A stretch of 64,000 nt of DNA from DAIDKA01 sp049792815 (GTDB taxonomy: Bacteria > Pseudomonadota > Gammaproteobacteria > Steroidobacterales > Steroidobacteraceae), in NCBI GenBank assembly GCA_049792815.1, contig JBARBG010000025.1, positions 62,001 to 126,000 on the forward strand, read 5' to 3'. The position numbers were made by a program, and so were the translations under genes. Under the pieces are notes generated by a model, which was not told where the DNA came from, did not search any database, and saw nothing but the letters and a program-made list of their open reading frames with translations. This document shows, one piece after another, positions 17,986 through 26,592 of this stretch; within the stretch, counting starts at the first letter, position 1; every line of letters begins with the position of its first letter.

Positions 17986-19449
17986 ATGGCAGACACTGAA
18001 AGTCGCGCAATTCCGGTACGCAATCCGCGTACCGGCGACACCGAATTTTCGTTTCCGGCGGCCACCGCCGAAGAAATTGCGCACAAGGCGGCGCGGCTGC
18101 GGCGCAACCAGAAGGTGTGGGCCGCCCGGCCCATCAGCGAACGTATCAGCATCATGCGCCGCTGGATCGGCGAACTGCTGGCCCATGCGAAGGTGATCGG
18201 CGCGGCCGATGGCGCCGATACCGGGGGTTGCCATACCTCCCAGTTCACCGCCTTCATCGCCGTCGCCAACATCAGCGGCTGGTGCGAAGATGCCGAAGGC
18301 GTGCTGGCCCGTGCGCATGTCAGCGGTCAATCCCTCACCATGCCCGCCGTCGATATCCGCTCGCAGCTGGTGCCGTATGCGCTGGTCGGGGTCATCAGCC
18401 CCTGGAATGCACCGATGATGCTGTCACTTCTGGATGCGGTGCCGGCGCTGTTCGCAGGCTCGGCGGTATTGATCAAGCCCAGCGAAGTGACGCCGCGTTT
18501 CGTGGAACCCCTGATGCATACCGTGAGGCGCGTGCCCGAGCTTGCGGAGGTCTTCGATGTGGTGCTGGGCGACGGCCGCACCGGCCAGGATGTGGTGGCG
18601 AACGTGGACCTGGTGTGTTTCACGGGCAGCGTGCCCAATGGCCGCAGGGTCGCGCTGGCCTGCGCCCAGCGCCTGATCCCCTGCTTCCTGGAACTTGGCG
18701 GCAAGGATCCCGCCATCGTGACCGCCGACGCCGACATTGACCGCGCCACCACCGCAGTGCTGCGGGGGGGTGTCTATGCAACGGGACAGGTGTGTTATTC
18801 GGTGGAGCGCGTGTACGTTCACCATTCCATCCATGACCGCTTTGTCGAGGCACTGGTCACGAAGGCGAAACAGGTGACGCTGAATGACCGCAATCCACTT
18901 GAAGGTCATATCGGTCCGTTCATCTTCGTGCGCCAGCCCGAGATCGTCGAGGCGCACCTGGCCGATGCCGTCGCCAAGGGGGCGAAGATCCTCACCGGGG
19001 GAGTGACGGAGTCGCTGGGGGGTGGCCTGTACATGCGCCCCACCGTCGTGACCGAAGTTGATCACAGCATGCGCCTGATGCGCGAGGAAACCTTCGGACC
19101 CATTCTGCCGGTGATGCGCTTCAACACGGTCGAGGAGGCCATTGCACTGGCCAACGACACCGAGTTCGGGCTCACGGCCTCGGTGATCACCGGTACCGAA
19201 GAGCAAGGTCAGCGGATCGCCGAGCAGGTCAATGCCGGAAGCGTCTTCGTGCAGGACACCTTCCTGACCTTTGCCAAGTTGCGCAAGATCGGCACCCACA
19301 GCTTCGGAGTATCAGGACTTGGCGGCTCGCGCACCGGCCCTGAGTCCATCCTGCGCTTCCTGCGACGCAAGGCCATCCTGAGCAATCAGGGCGCGCCGGC
19401 CAGCATCCTTGATGACAAGCCGGGCGATGTAGCCGGGCCACGGCGCTGA
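17986..19449 (+). CDS. Aldehyde dehydrogenase family protein
   Basis: 487 residues, full family length, cytoplasmic, NAD(P)-dependent. Visible are VISPWNAPMML, IKPSEVTPRFVEPL, VCFTGSVPNGRRVA (cofactor loop), the general base Glu in CFLELGGKDPAIV, the nucleophile Cys in ATGQVCYSVERVYV and REETFGPILPV. ATG 17986 with GAGGGA four bases upstream. The context (tannase and DsbA-like genes divergent, SnoaL-like gene upstream) fits oxidation of an aromatic or hydroxy-aldehyde from ester breakdown, but the exact substrate is unknown. Confidence 0.9.
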   Translation: MADTESRAIPVRNPRTGDTEFSFPAATAEEIAHKAARLRRNQKVWAARPISERISIMRRWIGELLAHAKVIGAADGADTGGCHTSQFTAFIAVANISGWCEDAEGVLARAHVSGQSLTMPAVDIRSQLVPYALVGVISPWNAPMMLSLLDAVPALFAGSAVLIKPSEVTPRFVEPLMHTVRRVPELAEVFDVVLGDGRTGQDVVANVDLVCFTGSVPNGRRVALACAQRLIPCFLELGGKDPAIVTADADIDRATTAVLRGGVYATGQVCYSVERVYVHHSIHDRFVEALVTKAKQVTLNDRNPLEGHIGPFIFVRQPEIVEAHLADAVAKGAKILTGGVTESLGGGLYMRPTVVTEVDHSMRLMREETFGPILPVMRFNTVEEAIALANDTEFGLTASVITGTEEQGQRIAEQVNAGSVFVQDTFLTFAKLRKIGTHSFGVSGLGGSRTGPESILRFLRRKAILSNQGAPASILDDKPGDVAGPRR

Positions 19450-19459
19450 GCCAAGTCGC

Positions 19460-20650
19460 TCAAACCAGTTTGAGGTCCTGGGGCCGGGCGCCCGGGAAGA
19501 TGCCGTCCAGCTGCTGCGGGCCAAGACCCCACATGCCGCCGAACAGTCCGGCCAGCACGCCGCGGTAGTCATTGAGCACGGGGTAATCCCGGTTCTGAAA
19601 CAGCGTGTCGTGCGTCACGCGCACCTGTTCGCCGGCGATGCGCCCGCCATTGATACGGCCGCCGAGCACCCAGTAAACACTGCCATGGCCATGGTCCGTG
19701 CCGGCGTTGCCGTTCTCGCGGAAGGTGCGGCCGAACTCCGAGAGGACGAAGACGACGGTGTTGTTCCACTCGTCCCCCAGGGACTGGGCGAACGTGCCAA
19801 GCCCCACTGCAAGGCTCGTCAGATTGCTCGCAAGCGCCCCGCGCGCCCCACCCTCATTCACGTGTGTATCCCAGCCGCCCACGTCCACGAACCCCAGGCG
19901 ATACTGGGTGCGCATCAGACGCGCCATGCGCTCGGCGGTGAGCTCGAAGCCCTTGGTGGTGATCGCACCACGGTTCGCCGCCTGCATTTCCTCCTGCATC
20001 GCCTGAGCCATCTGCTGTTGCAATTCCAGGCCCTCGGTCACCGCCGATTCCAGACGGCTGCCGGCGTACATACCACGCAGCATCGCGGTCTGCGTGTCAT
20101 CAAACGGCGATTTGCCGACGCGCTGCACGGAAATGCTGGCGATCCCGGCATCTCCCCTGAACGCCAGCGGCAGGGTGTCCGTAAACGCAATCGGCGCCAC
20201 GCCGGTCAGGGTGCTCGCAAGCCGCGCCAGAAATCCGGAGTTGAAGTTGCGCGGCCCCTGCACCGGCTGTCCCAGCTCGATGCTGTCCTGGGTTTCGAAG
20301 TGGCTGCGCGACAGATCGTCGGTGCCGGCGAACGGCACAAACAGGACCTGGCGCTGCTGGTACAGGGGTCCCAGCGAATCGCGCACCGCAGGGGCCAGCG
20401 CCCAGTTTGCATCAAGCGCCAGCGCACCATCCTGAATCGCCGGATCAGGCTTCGCGATGGCGATCTTCGGCCGGCTGTCGTAGTAGAAGCTGCTGGACCA
20501 GGGAATGAGGAAGTTCGCGCAATCGTAGCCGCCGCGCAGAAACACACACAGGAAACGCGCGCTGTTGGCGGGCGCCGCAAACAACCTTCCGGCCAGCGTG
20601 AGGGCGGGTGCCGCGGCAAGCCCGGTACGCAGGAAATGTCGGCGGTCCAT
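19460..20650 (-). CDS. DUF1501 family exported protein
   Basis: 396 residues. N-terminus MDRRHFLRTGLAAAPALTLA is a Tat-type signal. DUF1501 hallmarks: RFLCVFLRGGYDCANFLIP, GWDTHVNEGG, VVFVLSEFGRTFRENGNAGTDHGHG. The family has an alkaline-phosphatase/sulfatase-like fold and unknown activity. Together with the DUF1800 gene 22 bp upstream it forms the standard DUF1800-DUF1501 pair. It converges on the aldehyde dehydrogenase gene with a 10-bp gap. Confidence 0.9.
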   Translation of the reverse strand: MDRRHFLRTGLAAAPALTLAGRLFAAPANSARFLCVFLRGGYDCANFLIPWSSSFYYDSRPKIAIAKPDPAIQDGALALDANWALAPAVRDSLGPLYQQRQVLFVPFAGTDDLSRSHFETQDSIELGQPVQGPRNFNSGFLARLASTLTGVAPIAFTDTLPLAFRGDAGIASISVQRVGKSPFDDTQTAMLRGMYAGSRLESAVTEGLELQQQMAQAMQEEMQAANRGAITTKGFELTAERMARLMRTQYRLGFVDVGGWDTHVNEGGARGALASNLTSLAVGLGTFAQSLGDEWNNTVVFVLSEFGRTFRENGNAGTDHGHGSVYWVLGGRINGGRIAGEQVRVTHDTLFQNRDYPVLNDYRGVLAGLFGGMWGLGPQQLDGIFPGARPQDLKLV

Positions 20651-20672
20651 GGCTTACGCTCCGGTTACTGTC

Positions 20673-22202
20673 TCAACGGTAGTTGAAGTCGGGTGAAGCC
20701 AGCAGGTACAGGTTCCACTCCTGTTGGGACCGTGCCGTCTCCAGGGCGTTGCGGGTCGGTGCGGACAGCAACGGCGCCACGACGCCGTAGTACACCGGCG
20801 TCGTGAGCAGCGGGAATCCGCCCGCGTTCCTGGCACCGGCGTCTTCAGGGTCGAATAGCCCGGCGCTGCCGGAGCCAATGGCGCGGGCGATCTCGAAGCG
20901 GCGGCTCATCTGGCCGGAACTCGACCATGCAGTGTCCTGCAGCGAGTAACCGTCGGGGGTCTGATGGCCGAATTCAGGTTCTCCCAGTGCGCCGAGCCAG
21001 CCGGTCACCGGATGCATGTTCGCGATCGGCCGCGTGTCGTAGGCCATGCGCAGCGCTGATACCACATATTGCATGGGATCCTTGAATTTGCGCCCCGCCT
21101 GTGCGGCCAATTCGGGGGAGGAAAAGAGCGTGCGCAACACCGCCGCGATGTCGCCATCCGATTGCTGGAATGTCTGCGCCATCCTCTCGACCAGCGCCTT
21201 GGGTGGATCATCGCTCACGAAGTAGACGGCGAGCTTGCGGGAAACGAAGCGCGCGCAGGCGCCCTGGCGCACCAGCAGGTCGACCGCCTCGGAAACCTCG
21301 GCGAAGCCGCGCTGGGTCAGGGTATGACCGAGCAGCGTCTTGGTGCCGAAGTCGTGGCGCGCCGGGTTGAATTCGAATGCGCCCTCGCGCACATACAGGC
21401 CGCGCAGCTCGGGCCGCAGGTGCGGCGGCTCGGGCCCGCCCACACCGACACCCGTCAGCACCCGCGCCAGCTCCTGGACATCATTCTGAGTGTAACCGGC
21501 ATCGACTCCCAGCGTGTGCAGCTCCATGAGCTCGCGGGCGTAGTTCTCATTGATGTGTCCGACGGCGTTCTGGGCATTGTCCAGATACTGCAGCATCGCC
21601 GGGTGTTCGAGCGTCGCCATGACCAGGTCGCGGAAATGACCCAGCGCATGCCGACGTATCGTCTCGCTGTAGTCGGCGATCATCCAGCGCACATTGGCCT
21701 TCTGCTCAAAGACACTGAAATGGTTGAGCCAGAACCACACCATCTGCTCTTTGAGCTGGGCCGGCGAATAGATGGCGCGCAGCAGCTCGCGACGGCGCGC
21801 CTCGTAGGCGGCCTGGTTGCCCTCTTCATTGAGCTTCTGGCGCGCGGCCTGCTTGTCGGGTCCCTCGGGCAGCGCATTGATACGTTTCTGCTCCAGGGCA
21901 ATGCCGACGAACAGCCGCTCGGCATCGATCTGACCTATCGAAAGCCGGGCGATCTGCTGAGCCACGGCATCGGGCAGGTGCTCGTCCGATGCACGCAGCT
22001 GTTCCTCCAGATAGCCGTCCCGCCCCAGCTTCTGGTATTGGGCGAGCACCCCTGAATTGACCCCGAAGCTCATGCGCTGCAGCCACGCCATGTCAGGAGC
22101 GCCGCTCGCATGGGGCGCGCCCTGCGGCGCCGAAGCGCAGCCGGCGACGGTCAGGGCGGCCACCGCCGCCATCAGGAGTCCTTTGCGAGCGTGCTGGTGC
22201 AT
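20673..22202 (-). CDS. DUF1800 family lipoprotein
   Basis: 509 residues. Lipoprotein signal with lipobox LTVAGC near residue 22. DUF1800 hallmarks: MSFGVN near the start of the mature protein, QMVWFWLNHFSVFEQKANVR, ALGHFRDLVMATLEHPAMLQYLDN, INENYARELMELHTLGVDAGYTQNDVQ split over helices, and LTGVGVGG. Function unknown; always found with DUF1501. ATG start at 22202, close upstream of the DUF1501 gene and probably the first gene of that operon. Confidence 0.88.
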   Translation of the reverse strand: MHQHARKGLLMAAVAALTVAGCASAPQGAPHASGAPDMAWLQRMSFGVNSGVLAQYQKLGRDGYLEEQLRASDEHLPDAVAQQIARLSIGQIDAERLFVGIALEQKRINALPEGPDKQAARQKLNEEGNQAAYEARRRELLRAIYSPAQLKEQMVWFWLNHFSVFEQKANVRWMIADYSETIRRHALGHFRDLVMATLEHPAMLQYLDNAQNAVGHINENYARELMELHTLGVDAGYTQNDVQELARVLTGVGVGGPEPPHLRPELRGLYVREGAFEFNPARHDFGTKTLLGHTLTQRGFAEVSEAVDLLVRQGACARFVSRKLAVYFVSDDPPKALVERMAQTFQQSDGDIAAVLRTLFSSPELAAQAGRKFKDPMQYVVSALRMAYDTRPIANMHPVTGWLGALGEPEFGHQTPDGYSLQDTAWSSSGQMSRRFEIARAIGSGSAGLFDPEDAGARNAGGFPLLTTPVYYGVVAPLLSAPTRNALETARSQQEWNLYLLASPDFNYR

Positions 22203-22266
22203 CAGGCGGCCCGGTTACCTCACTTCAGCAACGTCCCGGACGCTGCCGGGATGACAGCGGTCGGCG

Positions 22267-22941
22267 TCATGACTGGTTCTTCAAGGCCTCCCGGATGCTC
22301 AGCGCGCTCAGGCGCTCGCGGTTGCGCCGTACATACCGTTTGACTTCGCCCGGATCGGTCCAGGCATGCTCGCGCAGCGCCCAGCCGATGGCCTTGCGCA
22401 GGAAAAACTCCCGCGAATCAAGCGACGGCTCGATGCAGGCATACAGCAATTGAAGGTCCGTGTCCTGCTTGAAACCCAGCTGGCAGATGATCGAAGTACG
22501 GCGCTTCCACAAATTCGCAGAGCGGCTCCAGGACAGCATCCTGCCGCGCATTGAGTCGGGGTAGTCCCGCAGTATGGGCCCGACACGGTGCGAGGCGATG
22601 TCATCCACATAGTCCCACCAGGCCCCGGTGACTATCAGCTCCTCGTACAGCTTCATCGCCGCCGGCGTCTGATACGGTCGGGCCCGCAGATCGCCGGCCG
22701 CCAACAGTGCGGCATAGCGCTCCTCGCGAAACTTTGCCCGGCGCCACAGTTCCAGCACCAGACTGTGCCAGTCGCGCGCCGATGCGAACTGCAGCGACGC
22801 AAAGGTGCTGCGGTAGATCTTGCGCAGCAGCGGCAACGGCACGCCGTGATACGGCATGTCCGACTTCATGTACGCCTGCATAGCCGGCGCCTTGAGCGGA
22901 TCGGCCGCTGCACGCAGCGCCTTGCGCAATCTGGGCAACAT
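22267..22941 (-). CDS. AlkD-like DNA alkylation repair protein (HEAT-like)
   Basis: About 224 residues, all-helical. Matches the AlkD family: YMKSDMPYHGVPLPLLRKI, WWDYVDDIASHRVGPIL, MLSWSRSANLWKRRTSIICQ, FFLRKAIGWALREHAWTDPG. AlkD excises bulky cationic alkyl-purines from DNA using HEAT repeats; the W-D-xxD region and the conserved Arg in WKRRTSI are present. ATG 22941 was chosen; a GTG six bases upstream is possible and neither has a clear Shine-Dalgarno. The gap 22203-22266 to the DUF1800 gene holds nothing recognisable. Confidence 0.85.
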   Translation of the reverse strand: MLPRLRKALRAAADPLKAPAMQAYMKSDMPYHGVPLPLLRKIYRSTFASLQFASARDWHSLVLELWRRAKFREERYAALLAAGDLRARPYQTPAAMKLYEELIVTGAWWDYVDDIASHRVGPILRDYPDSMRGRMLSWSRSANLWKRRTSIICQLGFKQDTDLQLLYACIEPSLDSREFFLRKAIGWALREHAWTDPGEVKRYVRRNRERLSALSIREALKNQS

Positions 22942-23010
22942 CACCACGATTATGGATTCTCGAATCGCAGTCGCCCCGGCGCTGTCGGGCAGGTCGGCTT
23001 GAAGCCGGCC

Positions 23011-23448
23011 TCAGTTCTGCCAGGGCAAGGGCGGGTAGATATGCACGTCCGCGCGCTGGCCGAGATCCTTGAGGCGCTGGCGCCATGAAGCCTCATTCAG
23101 GCCCGACTCGAGTTTGCCGCTCGTCGTGTCAAGAATGAAGTAGCGGGTGTCCGCAGCGCCGGTAAAATCCAGGTCGTTGGTGATCTCATGGCTGGGAGGC
23201 GGCGTCGTGCCCTCGGCGCCGATGACGTACTGGCCGGAGACCGCGTAGGCGGCAATGGTGCCGGGAAGCAGACGGCTGCCGTCATGTTTCACGAGCTTGG
23301 TCTGCCCACCCTGGTCGGGCTGCAGATAGAAGCTGTTCGGCAGGACCACCACCGGCCCGGTCACGGTTCTGGCAAACGCATTCAACGTAAGCAGCAGCAG
23401 GCAGGCGCAGGTCAGGCAGCGCAGCAGCGGAACGGAACGTACAGACAT
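23011..23448 (-). CDS. Small secreted protein of unknown function
   Basis: 145 residues. Signal peptide MSVRSVPLLRCLTCACLLLL with cleavage near NAFA. The mature part is beta-rich: VVVLPNSFYLQPDQGGQTKL, IAAYAVSGQYVIGAE and TRYFILDTTSGKLESG. I do not recognise a family. It lies 63 bp after the AlkD-like gene start on the same strand. Codon use and GC are like the neighbours, which supports a real gene. Confidence 0.65.
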   Translation of the reverse strand: MSVRSVPLLRCLTCACLLLLTLNAFARTVTGPVVVLPNSFYLQPDQGGQTKLVKHDGSRLLPGTIAAYAVSGQYVIGAEGTTPPPSHEITNDLDFTGAADTRYFILDTTSGKLESGLNEASWRQRLKDLGQRADVHIYPPLPWQN

Positions 23449-23548
23449 GGTGTCAACTCTCGATGCGGTAACGAACGCTCAGGATAGCTAACCTATGGCG
23501 ACAGTTCCAAGGTGCGGCATGACCGGAAAAAGTTTTTTGCACGCGGGA

Positions 23549-23575
23549 TGTCGAAACGCGGGTCCCTGGTTCGTC
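23549..23575 (+). promoter_or_regulatory. Predicted ECF42-type promoter
   Basis: TGTCGA (23549-23554), 17-base spacer, CGTC (23572-23575). This matches, from memory, the reported ECF42 promoter with -35 TGTCGA and -10 CGA/TC. It lies about 90 bp upstream of the DGPF gene and the ECF42-type sigma factor, as expected for autoregulation. The rest of 23449-23663 holds no gene; it includes an A/T run near 23525-23538. Confidence 0.6.
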
Positions 23576-23663
23576 GCCCCTGCAACGGGCCGGACAGTGC
23601 GAACCCAGCCTTGGAATCCCGGTGGCGATCAGCCCTAACACATTGTTTTACAAGGATGCCAGT

Positions 23664-24029
23664 ATGAAAGTCATGGTCTTGGTAAAGGCGACCCCCTCGA
23701 GCGAGGCGGGCGTCATGCCCACTGCCGCGCTGCTCAGCGCGATGGGCCGATTCAATCAGGAATTGGTGAAGGCCGGCGTGATGCTCGCGGGCGAAGGGTT
23801 GCACCCCAGCCGCCGCGCAAAACGTGTCCGATTCGATGGCGATCAGCGGACCATCATCGACGGGCCCTTTACCGAAACCAAGGAACTGGTGGCGGGCTTC
23901 TGGCTTTGGCAGGTGTCCTCCATCGAAGAGGCGCTTGAGTGGGTCAAGCGCTGCCCCAACCCCATGCCCGAAGCATCGGAGATCGAGATTCGCCCGCTGT
24001 TTGAGGCCGCCGATTTCGCCGTCGCATGA
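23664..24029 (+). CDS. YCII-related DGPF-domain protein
   Basis: 121 residues. DGPF signature RTIIDGPFTETKELVAGFWL and the ferredoxin-like fold typical of YciI-related proteins (MKVMVLVKATPSSEAG at the start, EIEIRPLFE at the end). DGPF proteins are the standard neighbours and targets of ECF42 sigma factors; their molecular function is unresolved. ATG 23664 has AAGGA seven bases upstream. Its stop overlaps the sigma gene as ATGA, so the two are coupled. Confidence 0.88.
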   Translation: MKVMVLVKATPSSEAGVMPTAALLSAMGRFNQELVKAGVMLAGEGLHPSRRAKRVRFDGDQRTIIDGPFTETKELVAGFWLWQVSSIEEALEWVKRCPNPMPEASEIEIRPLFEAADFAVA

Positions 24030-25345
24030 CCGAAGCGCGCATCCAACGCACCATCGAAGCCGTATGGCGCATGGAATCGGCCCGGATCATCGCCAGGCTC
24101 ACGCGCATGCTGCGGCAGGTCGGACTCGCCGAGGAGTTGGCACAGGACGCGCTGGTGAGCGCCCTGGAGCAGTGGCCCCGCATGGGAGTTCCGGACAATC
24201 CCGGCGCCTGGCTCATGACGGCTGCGAGCAACCGCGCCCTGGATGAACTGCGGCACCGCAAGCTCGTCGAGCGCAACAGCGAGGCCATTGCGCATGAGTC
24301 GCCCCTGGGTTTGGTGCCGTTCGCAGCACCGGACACGGCTGCCGACGATGACATCGGCGATGATGTGCTGCGGCTGATGTTCATCGCCTGCCATCCGCTG
24401 CTGCCGGCCGAAGCGCGCACTGCCCTGACGCTGCGCATGCTGGCGGGTCTGAGCACGGCGCAGATCGCCCGTGCCTTCCTGGTGCCCGAATCCACCATCG
24501 GCCAACGCATCGTGCGCGCCAAGCGCACGCTCACGGAGGCACACGTGGCCTTCGAGGTGCCGCGCGACACCGAGCGCGCGGCACGACTTGCCTCGGTTCT
24601 CGAGGGGATCTACCTGGTGTTCAATGAAGGCTACGCTGCCACCAACGGTGAGGACTGGATGCGCCCGGCACTGTGCGAAGAGGCGCTGCGTCTGGGTCGT
24701 ATCCTCGCGCAGCTTCTGCCCCAGGAAAGCGAAGTGCATGGCCTGGTGGCGCTGATGGAAATCCAAAGCTCACGCCTCGGCGCGCGTACCAACGCCAACG
24801 GCGAGCCCATCCTGCTCATGGACCAGAACCGCGGCCGCTGGAATCAGCTGCTGATACGGCGCGGGTTGGCCGCCCTGCAGCAGGCTGAGGAGCTGGGCGC
24901 TACATCCGGCCCCTATACGCTCCAGGCCGCCCTCGCAGCCTGTCATGCACGGGCCGCGAAGGCCGAGGATACCGATTGGGCGCGGATCGTGGCGCTCTAC
25001 GACGCGCTGGTCCAGCTACAGCCCTCACCGATCATTGAGCTCAACCGCGCGGTGGCCGTCGGCATGGCCTACGGTCCGGCCGCGGCCTTGGAACTGGTGG
25101 ATTCAATCGCCACCGCAGGCAGGTTGGCGGGCTACCATCTGCTCGCCAGTGTGCGCGGCGACTTGCTGGAAAAACTCGGGCGCTTTTCCGAAGCCCGGGT
25201 GGAGTTTGCGCGCGCCGCAGGGCTGACGCGCAACTCTCGCGAACAGACCCTGCTGCTCGGCCGTGCCGCGGCCTGCGGATCCAGCGTGCACTCTATCGTG
25301 CAAGAAGCCCCCGCGGCGAGCCGCGGGGGCAGGTTGAAGGACTAG
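24026..25345 (+). CDS. ECF sigma factor, ECF42 type, with TPR-like C-terminal extension
   Basis: 439 residues, far longer than a normal ECF sigma factor. Region 2 spans about residues 10-80 (ARLTRMLRQVGLAEELAQDA, NPGAWLMTAASNRALDELR), region 4 about 110-165 (TALTLRMLAGLSTAQIARAF, ESTIGQRIVRAKRTL). The rest is a helical repeat domain (EGIYLVFNEGY, EALRLGRILAQLLPQ, IVALYDALVQLQPSPIIELN) characteristic of ECF42. No anti-sigma factor gene is adjacent, as usual for the group. The last codons form a strong hairpin, and the TAG stop shares CTAG with the convergent SDR gene. Confidence 0.92.
   Translation: MTEARIQRTIEAVWRMESARIIARLTRMLRQVGLAEELAQDALVSALEQWPRMGVPDNPGAWLMTAASNRALDELRHRKLVERNSEAIAHESPLGLVPFAAPDTAADDDIGDDVLRLMFIACHPLLPAEARTALTLRMLAGLSTAQIARAFLVPESTIGQRIVRAKRTLTEAHVAFEVPRDTERAARLASVLEGIYLVFNEGYAATNGEDWMRPALCEEALRLGRILAQLLPQESEVHGLVALMEIQSSRLGARTNANGEPILLMDQNRGRWNQLLIRRGLAALQQAEELGATSGPYTLQAALAACHARAAKAEDTDWARIVALYDALVQLQPSPIIELNRAVAVGMAYGPAAALELVDSIATAGRLAGYHLLASVRGDLLEKLGRFSEARVEFARAAGLTRNSREQTLLLGRAAACGSSVHSIVQEAPAASRGGRLKD
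25307..25330. terminator. GC-rich hairpin at convergent gene ends
   Basis: GCCCCCGCGG, loop CGAG, CCGCGGGGGC: a perfect 10-bp stem. It lies inside the last codons of the sigma gene and 11 bp beyond the stop of the convergent SDR gene. On the minus strand it is followed by TTCTTG, so it could end SDR transcription; on the plus strand there is no T-run. A true intrinsic terminator is therefore uncertain. Confidence 0.4.
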
Positions 25346-26463
25346 GTGCGAAAGCTCGAGCGCTTCTCGAAGCGATGCACGATTTCACGTGGATAGATGC
25401 CCGTATGGCGGGTCCGCACCTCGAGCGGCAGGCGCTCCGGGGGCACCGGCTCATCCGGGCAGGACTGCAGGATGGCATTGAAGCGCTCCTCCATGCCGTC
25501 CTTGAACTCCGTGTGCGAGATGATGAACAGATCGTTGTTGCGGATGCCGTTCACCACTCGCTCTCCGGCCTCCAGCGGATTCATCGCGCCCGCACCGAAG
25601 GCGGGACGCGGCCGGCCATCGGGCCCCGGGGGCGGTGGAGGACGTGAGCCCGGGGGCAGATTGTCGGTGCTGACGCCACCGGGGCAGAACGCCGAAGTGC
25701 CGATGTTGGTACCCTCCAGTTCGATGCGCAGCGCTTCCATGATGGCAACGGCCGCGAACTTGGTCGAGGTGTAGACGCCCGCGGTAACCGCCGGCAGCAG
25801 GCCACTCATCGAGGCGGTCGTGACAAAATGGCCGCCCTCGTTGTGCTCCTTCATGTGCGGCAGAATCACCGCGACGCTGTTGTAGATCGCGCCAAAGTTA
25901 ACGTCGATCGAGTTCTGCCACTCCTCGACGCTCGCCTCACTGGCCTTGGCGAAGGTCTTGATACCCGCATTGTTCACGACCACATGCAGCTTGCCGTACT
26001 TGGCCTTCACCGCATCCAGCAGCTTGACCCAGCCGTCACGGCCCACGACGTCGTGCTTGACCGGGAAAACGGGCGCATCCTTCGCGAACAGCGGCAAGGC
26101 CAGCGCCAGGCGTTTCTCATTGCGGTAGCCGATGACGACGTTCATGCCGGCGTTCGAGCAAGCCCTGGCGATTCCCAACCCGATACCGTCCGATGAGGCG
26201 GTGATGTAGGCGGTCTTGCCCCTAAGATCACTCAGCGGCGCGGGCTGTGAGAGTTTTGGTTCGGGGGGCGGTGGTGGCCTGGCCCCGCGGGGCGGTCCGG
26301 GTTGACTACCGGCCTGCTGCGCCATTGCCGGCGCACTGGCACCGAGTCCGGCGAGCAGCGTCGCGGCACCCGCGCCCGCGGCCAGCGATCCTAAGAATTT
26401 GCGCCGATCACTGATCACCGAATCGATCTCGGCCGACCGTGCGCCTGGCTGCTTCGTTGTCAT
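25342..26463 (-). CDS. Short-chain dehydrogenase/reductase with Tat signal
   Basis: 373 residues. Residues 16-50 are a twin-arginine signal (DRRKFLGSLAAGAGAATLLA), then a proline-rich linker, then an SDR Rossmann domain: cofactor loop YITASSDGIGLGIA (degenerate TGxxxGxG), NNAG, catalytic Ser in TTASMSG and YTSTKFA for the Tyr-x3-Lys. It oxidises or reduces an alcohol or ketone using NAD(P). Export of an NAD(P) enzyme by Tat, folded with its cofactor, is unusual but known for GFOR-type enzymes. ATG 26463 has a run of eight G upstream. The two SnoaL-like genes lie upstream on the same strand (129-bp gap 26464-26592, no gene seen). Confidence 0.9.
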   Translation of the reverse strand: MTTKQPGARSAEIDSVISDRRKFLGSLAAGAGAATLLAGLGASAPAMAQQAGSQPGPPRGARPPPPPEPKLSQPAPLSDLRGKTAYITASSDGIGLGIARACSNAGMNVVIGYRNEKRLALALPLFAKDAPVFPVKHDVVGRDGWVKLLDAVKAKYGKLHVVVNNAGIKTFAKASEASVEEWQNSIDVNFGAIYNSVAVILPHMKEHNEGGHFVTTASMSGLLPAVTAGVYTSTKFAAVAIMEALRIELEGTNIGTSAFCPGGVSTDNLPPGSRPPPPPGPDGRPRPAFGAGAMNPLEAGERVVNGIRNNDLFIISHTEFKDGMEERFNAILQSCPDEPVPPERLPLEVRTRHTGIYPREIVHRFEKRSSFRT

Positions 26464-26592
26464 ACGTCCCCCCCCGCTCGTGATTGATAGGCAGGCAGTT
26501 TATCCGGCTTGGGGTCGATGCAGGGCACCGTACCCGTCGCCTCTGCTTTTCTGTGCCGGGCGGAGGGCTAAAAGTGCAGCGGGATCATCATG

